From the NCBI GenBank assembly GCA_017435365.1, contig JAFSFD010000027.1, forward strand, positions 1-64,000: a stretch of DNA of 64,000 nucleotides, given 5' to 3'. Below are positions 60,116 through 64,000 of this stretch, one piece after another. The notes under the pieces were generated by a model. It was not told the DNA's origin. It did no database searches and saw only the letters and a list, made by a program, of their open reading frames with translations. Position 1 is the first letter of the stretch. The number at the start of each line of letters is the position of its first letter. The DNA comes from Akkermansia sp. Its GTDB lineage: Bacteria > Verrucomicrobiota > Verrucomicrobiia > Verrucomicrobiales > Akkermansiaceae. Made by a program: the position numbers and the translations under genes.

Positions 60116-61567
60116 TTACAGGCTTTCGCCGAAGTCCTCGCGGAACTTGGCAGCGAGCTTCTCCTGCCAGTCGCTCAGCGGCTGCAGGCGCCCGAAGAAG
60201 AAGCGGAGCACCTCGGGCTCTTCCACCCACTTCAGGCCACCGATAAGCTCGCGGTTGTCATACAACCACTTCACGCGGTCGGCGCAGTACTTCACCTGGG
60301 AAAGGGTGAACACGCGGCGCGGGCAGGCCAGACGCACGAGCTCCAGCTCGGCATAGTTCTCAGAGCCATCGGGGTTGCGCTGCTCGGAAAGGGAGCCGCG
60401 CTCCATGCCGCGGATACCGCCGGCGATGTACAGAGCCGTGGCAAGGGCACCGGCGGGGTACTGCTCGTGCGGGATGTTGGGCAGGAATTCAGAAGCGTTG
60501 ATGTGGGCACCCAGGCCACCGGCGGGCTTCACCATGGGCACGCCGTAGTCGGAAAGCTCCTTCACCAGGTACTCGATGAAGATGGGGCCCTGGTTGATGA
60601 TTTCCTCATCGAGGGTCTCCATGAGGCCCACGGCCATGGCTTCCATGGCACGCACTTCCATACCGCCGTAGGTCAGGAAGCCCTCGTACAGCGGGATGAA
60701 TGCCTTCATCTTGAGGATGAGGCTCTCGTTGTTGGAGATGATGGCACCACCGCGGGCGAAACCGAGCTTGCGGCTGGAGAAGTAGATGAGATCCATCTGA
60801 TCCGCAATCTTGCGGATGATTTCAGCCACCGTCATATCCTTTGCGGCTTCCTCGCGGGTCTTGATGAAGTACAGGTTATCCTGCAGCAGAGAGGCATCCA
60901 GCACGGACATGATGCCGTATTCCTTACACACGGCGGCCACATCCAGCATGTTCTGCATGGAAAGCGGCTGACCGCCAATCAGGTTGGTACCGGCTTCGAT
61001 GCGCACAAAGGGAACATGGTCAGCCCCCACCTCTTCGATAAGGGCGCGCAGACGGGCGATATCGAAGTTGCCCTTGAAGGGGTATTCCAGGTTCGGGTCG
61101 AGGCCCTCGGGGATGATGAGCTCCTCCACGCGGCCACCCTTGCGGGTGATGTGGGCCTTCGTGGTGGTGAAGTGGAAGTTCATGGGCACCACATCGCCTT
61201 CCTTCACGAAGGTCTCGGCCAGGATGTTCTCGCAGGCGCGGCCCTGGTGGGCAGGCAGGAAATACTTGGTACCGAACACATGCTCAATCACGCGGGAAAG
61301 ACGGTTGAAGGTCTCGGAACCGGCGTAGGAGTCGTCAGCCTGCATGGAGGCGGCAATCTGGTTGTCGCTCATGGCGTTCACACCGGAGTCGGTGAGCATA
61401 TCCATGAACACATCCTTATTCTGCAGCAGGAACGTGTTGTTGCCGGCCTCGCGCAGCTTCTGCACACGCTCTTCGACTGTGGGCAGGAACAGCTTCTGCA
61501 CCACACGCACCTTGTGCATTTCCAACGGCACCTGGTGCTCTTCCTTATAGAACTTGACAATAGACAT
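60116..61567 (-). CDS. tpl: Tyrosine phenol-lyase (beta-tyrosinase)
   Basis: 483 residues from the ATG at 61567. It belongs to the tryptophanase/tyrosine phenol-lyase family of PLP enzymes. The PLP lysine is K267 in SSRKLGFARGG. Two positions that separate the enzymes match tyrosine phenol-lyase: F-T134 in HFTTTKAH (tryptophanase has Asp) and R390 in GIRGMERGS (tryptophanase has Ile). PRRVFT near the C-terminus also fits. The reaction splits tyrosine into phenol, pyruvate and ammonia. A strong promoter and a terminator make it a single-gene unit. The residue comparison is from memory of the Citrobacter and E. coli enzymes. Confidence 0.85.
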   Translation of the reverse strand: MSIVKFYKEEHQVPLEMHKVRVVQKLFLPTVEERVQKLREAGNNTFLLQNKDVFMDMLTDSGVNAMSDNQIAASMQADDSYAGSETFNRLSRVIEHVFGTKYFLPAHQGRACENILAETFVKEGDVVPMNFHFTTTKAHITRKGGRVEELIIPEGLDPNLEYPFKGNFDIARLRALIEEVGADHVPFVRIEAGTNLIGGQPLSMQNMLDVAAVCKEYGIMSVLDASLLQDNLYFIKTREEAAKDMTVAEIIRKIADQMDLIYFSSRKLGFARGGAIISNNESLILKMKAFIPLYEGFLTYGGMEVRAMEAMAVGLMETLDEEIINQGPIFIEYLVKELSDYGVPMVKPAGGLGAHINASEFLPNIPHEQYPAGALATALYIAGGIRGMERGSLSEQRNPDGSENYAELELVRLACPRRVFTLSQVKYCADRVKWLYDNRELIGGLKWVEEPEVLRFFFGRLQPLSDWQEKLAAKFREDFGESL

Positions 61568-61628
61568 GATGAATGTTTCGGTAAGTGGTATTTGCCGCTT
61601 CCGGGCCATGGCACAGAAACGCGGGCGG

Positions 61629-61658
61629 ATTCTACCATGCGCACCGCCTGATTGTCAA
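61629..61658 (-). promoter_or_regulatory. tpl promoter
   Basis: On the minus strand TTGACA (61653-61658), 18-bp spacer, TAGAAT (61629-61634), with about 55 nt of leader before the ATG at 61567, longer than for most genes here and so able to hold regulation. Confidence 0.7.
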
Positions 61659-61730
61659 CGCTTATGTTGGGCATTTTCAGCAGACTCAACGGTTTTGGCA
61701 TTTTTGCGTTCAAGAGCGAGCATTGAGTGA

Positions 61731-61759
61731 TTGACAAGGGGGCCACCATCATGTAGGAT
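61731..61759 (+). promoter_or_regulatory. Promoter of the four-helix membrane-protein gene
   Basis: TTGACA (61731-61736), 17-bp spacer, TAGGAT (61754-61759). It shows that translation starts at 61785, not at an upstream in-frame codon. Confidence 0.7.
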
Positions 61760-61784
61760 GGGAGAGTTCCCCCATTTTCTGCAC

Positions 61785-62324
61785 ATGAAATCCACCCTGC
61801 TCTTCATCTGCTCTCTGCTCTGCCTGCTCTTCTTTGCGGTGCATATCACTATCTCCGGGCTCAATCTCACCATCCCGCCGGATGAGGCCTGGGTGCAGGT
61901 CGTGAATCCGGCCGAGGCTCGCGAATACCTGAGCGGGCAGGAAAAGTTCAACTTCCTCATGGGCACTGTGGTCACCGGGGTGGCCGGCATTGCACTGACA
62001 GCAGCCATCATCAGTCTTCTCTTCCTGCGCAAGCAGCAGATTCTGCGCTGGTTCCGCGCCGGGCTCCTGCTGGCCAACATCATCATCCTGCTGACCTGCG
62101 CCGGGCTCTTCTGCATCACACTTGCAGAAAATATGAAAGCCGAGCCCGACTGCATGCAGCTCTGCCATCCCTGGATGAACTCCTACTGGTCATCAGCCGT
62201 GAAGCACACCCAGCAGGCCGCCATGTTCCTGAGCCTCTGCTGCGGCATGCTCAGCGGGGTGAACTGCATGGCGTTCTACCTGTTCTATCGCCGCCGCGCC
62301 CAGTACGGAGGATTCGACAGTTAA
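61785..62324 (+). CDS. Small four-helix membrane protein
   Basis: 179 residues. Hydrophobic helices lie at about 3-21 (LLFICSLLCLLFFAVHI), 59-82 (TVVTGVAGIALTAAIISLLF), 91-113 (AGLLLANIIILLTCAGLFCI) and 140-162 (AAMFLSLCCGMLSGVNCMA). The loop after helix 1 carries several acidic residues. There is no known family. Its stop overlaps the convergent tatD stop by 4 bp (TTAA at 62321-62324). Confidence 0.6.
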   Translation: MKSTLLFICSLLCLLFFAVHITISGLNLTIPPDEAWVQVVNPAEAREYLSGQEKFNFLMGTVVTGVAGIALTAAIISLLFLRKQQILRWFRAGLLLANIIILLTCAGLFCITLAENMKAEPDCMQLCHPWMNSYWSSAVKHTQQAAMFLSLCCGMLSGVNCMAFYLFYRRRAQYGGFDS

Positions 62325-63133
62325 TCTGCCAGCGCGGGCAGACGGAAGAAGCGGCACGCATTGGCAGTGGTGGCAGCGGCCACTTCATCCAGCGTGATGC
62401 CGCGGAGCGCCGCCAGTTTCTCGGCCACAAAACGGGTGCGACCAGGGATGTTGAGCTTGCCACGGTGCGGCTCGGGGGAAAGGTAGGGGGAATCCGTCTC
62501 CACCATCAGGCGCTCAAGCGGTGCCCAGGCCGCTACTTCCTGCACTGCATTCGTCTTCTTGAACGTGATAATGCCGGTGAAGGAGACCATGCCATCCAGC
62601 TGTTCAAACACAGCATCGGCCTGCTCTTTCGAGCCGATGAAGCAGTGGAACACCGGCCGGACTTTCGGGAAATTCCGGGCAATGGCAAAGGCATCGTCAA
62701 AACAGGCGCTGCCTTCCTTATCACGCGTATGCAGTGAGATATTCAGTCCCAGTTCCTCGGCCAGTGCAAAGTGCTTCTCCAGCAGCTCACGCTGGCGAGC
62801 ATGGTACACAGCCTCATCCCACCCTTCAGGAGCATCCCAGAAATAATCCAGCCCGGCCTCACCTATAGCGGCCTGCGGGTACTGGCGGCACAGATTGGCC
62901 ATGTACTCAAAATCCGCATCGCTCACGTTCGTGACCTCTGAAGGATGCGCGGCCAGGCAGGACGTGATGAAATCCGGCATGCGGCGCGCCAGCTCCAGCT
63001 GCGGCAGCCAGTCCTGCGGGTGCGTGCCCTGCGATATGCAATGCCCCACCCCCAGCGCCAGTGAATCCGCGCGAATCTGCTCAATATCGTCGTACTTCTC
63101 GTGCACCAGGTGGCAATGCGTATCAATAATCAT
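62321..63133 (-). CDS. tatD: TatD-family metal-dependent hydrolase
   Basis: 270 residues from the ATG at 63133. MIIDTHCHL (HxH metal ligands), AIGEAGLDYFW (Glu ligand), ISLHTRDKEG, VFHCFIGSKEQAD and VETDSPYLSPEPHRG (final Asp) are the TatD signature. These enzymes are DNA exonucleases or D-aminoacyl-tRNA-type deacylases. The promoter at 63140-63168 supports this start because the -10 box ends 6 nt before it. Confidence 0.93.
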   Translation of the reverse strand: MIIDTHCHLVHEKYDDIEQIRADSLALGVGHCISQGTHPQDWLPQLELARRMPDFITSCLAAHPSEVTNVSDADFEYMANLCRQYPQAAIGEAGLDYFWDAPEGWDEAVYHARQRELLEKHFALAEELGLNISLHTRDKEGSACFDDAFAIARNFPKVRPVFHCFIGSKEQADAVFEQLDGMVSFTGIITFKKTNAVQEVAAWAPLERLMVETDSPYLSPEPHRGKLNIPGRTRFVAEKLAALRGITLDEVAAATTANACRFFRLPALAD

Positions 63134-63139
63134 GCGCCC

Positions 63140-63168
63140 CGTATACACCAGCCTCCCCGAATTGTCAA
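63140..63168 (-). promoter_or_regulatory. tatD promoter, leaderless type
   Basis: On the minus strand TTGACA (63163-63168), 17-bp spacer, TATACG (63140-63145). The ATG follows after 6 nt. Confidence 0.65.
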
Positions 63169-63205
63169 GGAGAACCTGCTACAGAAGCCTCGCGCATCCC
63201 TCAGG

Positions 63206-63348
63206 CCCCAAAGTTCAATCACAGAGCCCGACAAATGGGAATTTGTGGGGGAACTCTGTCGGAGCACGGGACTTCAGTCCCGATTGGAAGCACCGTTATT
63301 TCGGGACTGAAGTCCCGTGCCCCGACAACGACAAACATCAATTTGTTG
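63206..63348 (+). repeat. Element R, copy 6 (complete)
   Basis: Complete copy. The left edge CCCCAAAGTTCAATCACAG is the inverse of the right-edge sequence of other copies, revealing imperfect terminal inverted repeats. The central inverted repeat and loop match copy 5. It lies between tatD and ftsK. Confidence 0.88.
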
Positions 63349-63384
63349 ATTAGTTTCGAGTTATCAGAGGTTCCCGAAATGTAA

Positions 63385-64000
63385 TCACGCATCCACCAGC
63401 ACCTCACGGGCGCGGGTTGCACCGGAGGGGGGAGAGATGATACCATTCTTCTCCATCTGGTCCATAATCTTGGCGGCGCGGCCATAGCCGATGCTGAAGC
63501 GGCGCTGCAGGAGGGAGGTGCTGGCCTTGCGCTCCGTGACCACCAGCTGCACACAGCGGGTGTAGAGTTCGGCATCCTCATCGTTCATATTCTTGGTGCC
63601 GATTCGGCCGCCGTTGTCAGCGTTCGGGGAGCCGCCTTCGGCATTATCCATCTCAGCAGCCACGCCCTGCTCGAACTTCTGCTTGGCATGAGCAGCGCAA
63701 TGGGCGATAATCCTGGCAATTTCAGCATCGCTCACAAAGGCGCCCTGCACGCGGGTCATCTTAGTGATACCACCCGGGGGCAGGAACAGGCTGTCGCCCT
63801 TGCCCAGCAGGTTTTCAGCACCTGCCGTATCCAGGATAATGCGGGAATCCAGCGGGCTGGCCACGCGGAAGGCGATGCGGCTGGGGATATTGGCCTTGAT
63901 GGTGCCGGTCACCACATTGGCACGCGGGGTCTGCGTGGCAGCCACCAGGTGAATACCGGCGGCTCGGGCCTTCTGGGTCAGGCGCGCAATGTAGTTTTCC
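63385..64000 (-). CDS. ftsK: DNA translocase FtsK, C-terminal part (cut by window edge)
   Basis: About 205 residues visible; the gene continues past the right edge. IHLVAATQTPRANVVTG and IKANIPSRIAFRVAS belong to the RecA-like motor, GAENLLGKGDSLFLPPG to its end, and LQRRFSIGYGRAAKIMDQM to the winged-helix gamma domain that reads KOPS sites. FtsK pumps DNA at the division septum and activates chromosome-dimer resolution. Stop at 63385. Confidence 0.93.
   Translation of the reverse strand, partial: ENYIARLTQKARAAGIHLVAATQTPRANVVTGTIKANIPSRIAFRVASPLDSRIILDTAGAENLLGKGDSLFLPPGGITKMTRVQGAFVSDAEIARIIAHCAAHAKQKFEQGVAAEMDNAEGGSPNADNGGRIGTKNMNDEDAELYTRCVQLVVTERKASTSLLQRRFSIGYGRAAKIMDQMEKNGIISPPSGATRAREVLVDA

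Noticed and set aside
60116-61609. Upstream extension of tpl beyond 61567
   Set aside because: The added residues do not look like the family; SIVKFYKEEHQVP after the ATG at 61567 fits the normal N-terminus better.

Overview
The window is about 64 kb of a GC-rich bacterial chromosome with dense, short-spaced operons and few Shine-Dalgarno sequences. The gene set fits a gut-type member of the Verrucomicrobiota (Akkermansia-like): a double-length UvrA, fused Bat aerotolerance proteins, a carboxynorspermidine synthase, a tyrosine phenol-lyase, and a decayed GH95 fucosidase. The taxonomic guess is inference. I saw no rRNA, tRNA or CRISPR array.

Layout. 1-350: an array of seven perfect hairpins, then a repeat remnant. 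351-4079: a short GT35 enzyme, an FHA protein, a broken fucosidase gene and an unknown gene. 6781 back to 4082: a minus-strand run of yqeY, ispD, an NAD-dependent epimerase and a J-domain/Sel1 membrane protein. 6968-11257: a secreted M16 peptidase with a long C-terminal extension. 11488-30531: a genomic island inserted in the 3' end of uvrA, bounded by a 103-bp perfect direct repeat. 30430-35946: uvrA with four ABC modules. 36219-40732: small membrane or exported proteins of unknown role. 40868-42094: carboxynorspermidine synthase. 42288-51110: a moxR-DUF58-batA-batBC-batDE-DUF4105 operon. 51329-57728: an AddB-like/AddA-like helicase-nuclease pair. 57820-60003: a small gene, an M23 peptidase, nadD and a lipoprotein. 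60116-61567: tyrosine phenol-lyase. 61785-64000: a membrane protein, TatD and the 3' end of ftsK.

The island is the most unusual part. Beside a tyrosine recombinase it carries one co-directional cluster: a zinc-ribbon membrane protein, two lipoproteins, a membrane protein with a degenerate P-loop, a GrpE-like protein, two lidless Hsp70 proteins, a zinc-ribbon/Fn3-like scaffold with a J-like start but no HPD, a zinc-ribbon GTPase, a soluble VirD4/TraG-like ATPase, a charged coiled coil, a membrane lipase, and two tail-anchored ankyrin proteins flanking a SPASM-domain remnant. I see no relaxase, so the coupling-type ATPase probably has another job. The set looks like a chaperone plus NTPase machine at the membrane, possibly a conflict or export system. 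That role is inference.

Two window-wide patterns stand out. First, many genes have a promoter of the form TTGnnn-17-TAGnnT whose -10 box ends exactly 6 nt before the ATG, which predicts leaderless mRNAs. Second, a roughly 145-bp non-coding palindromic repeat (called element R here) occurs six times, plus one remnant. One copy has its central loop inverted, and one truncated copy marks the breakpoint of the fucosidase pseudogene.
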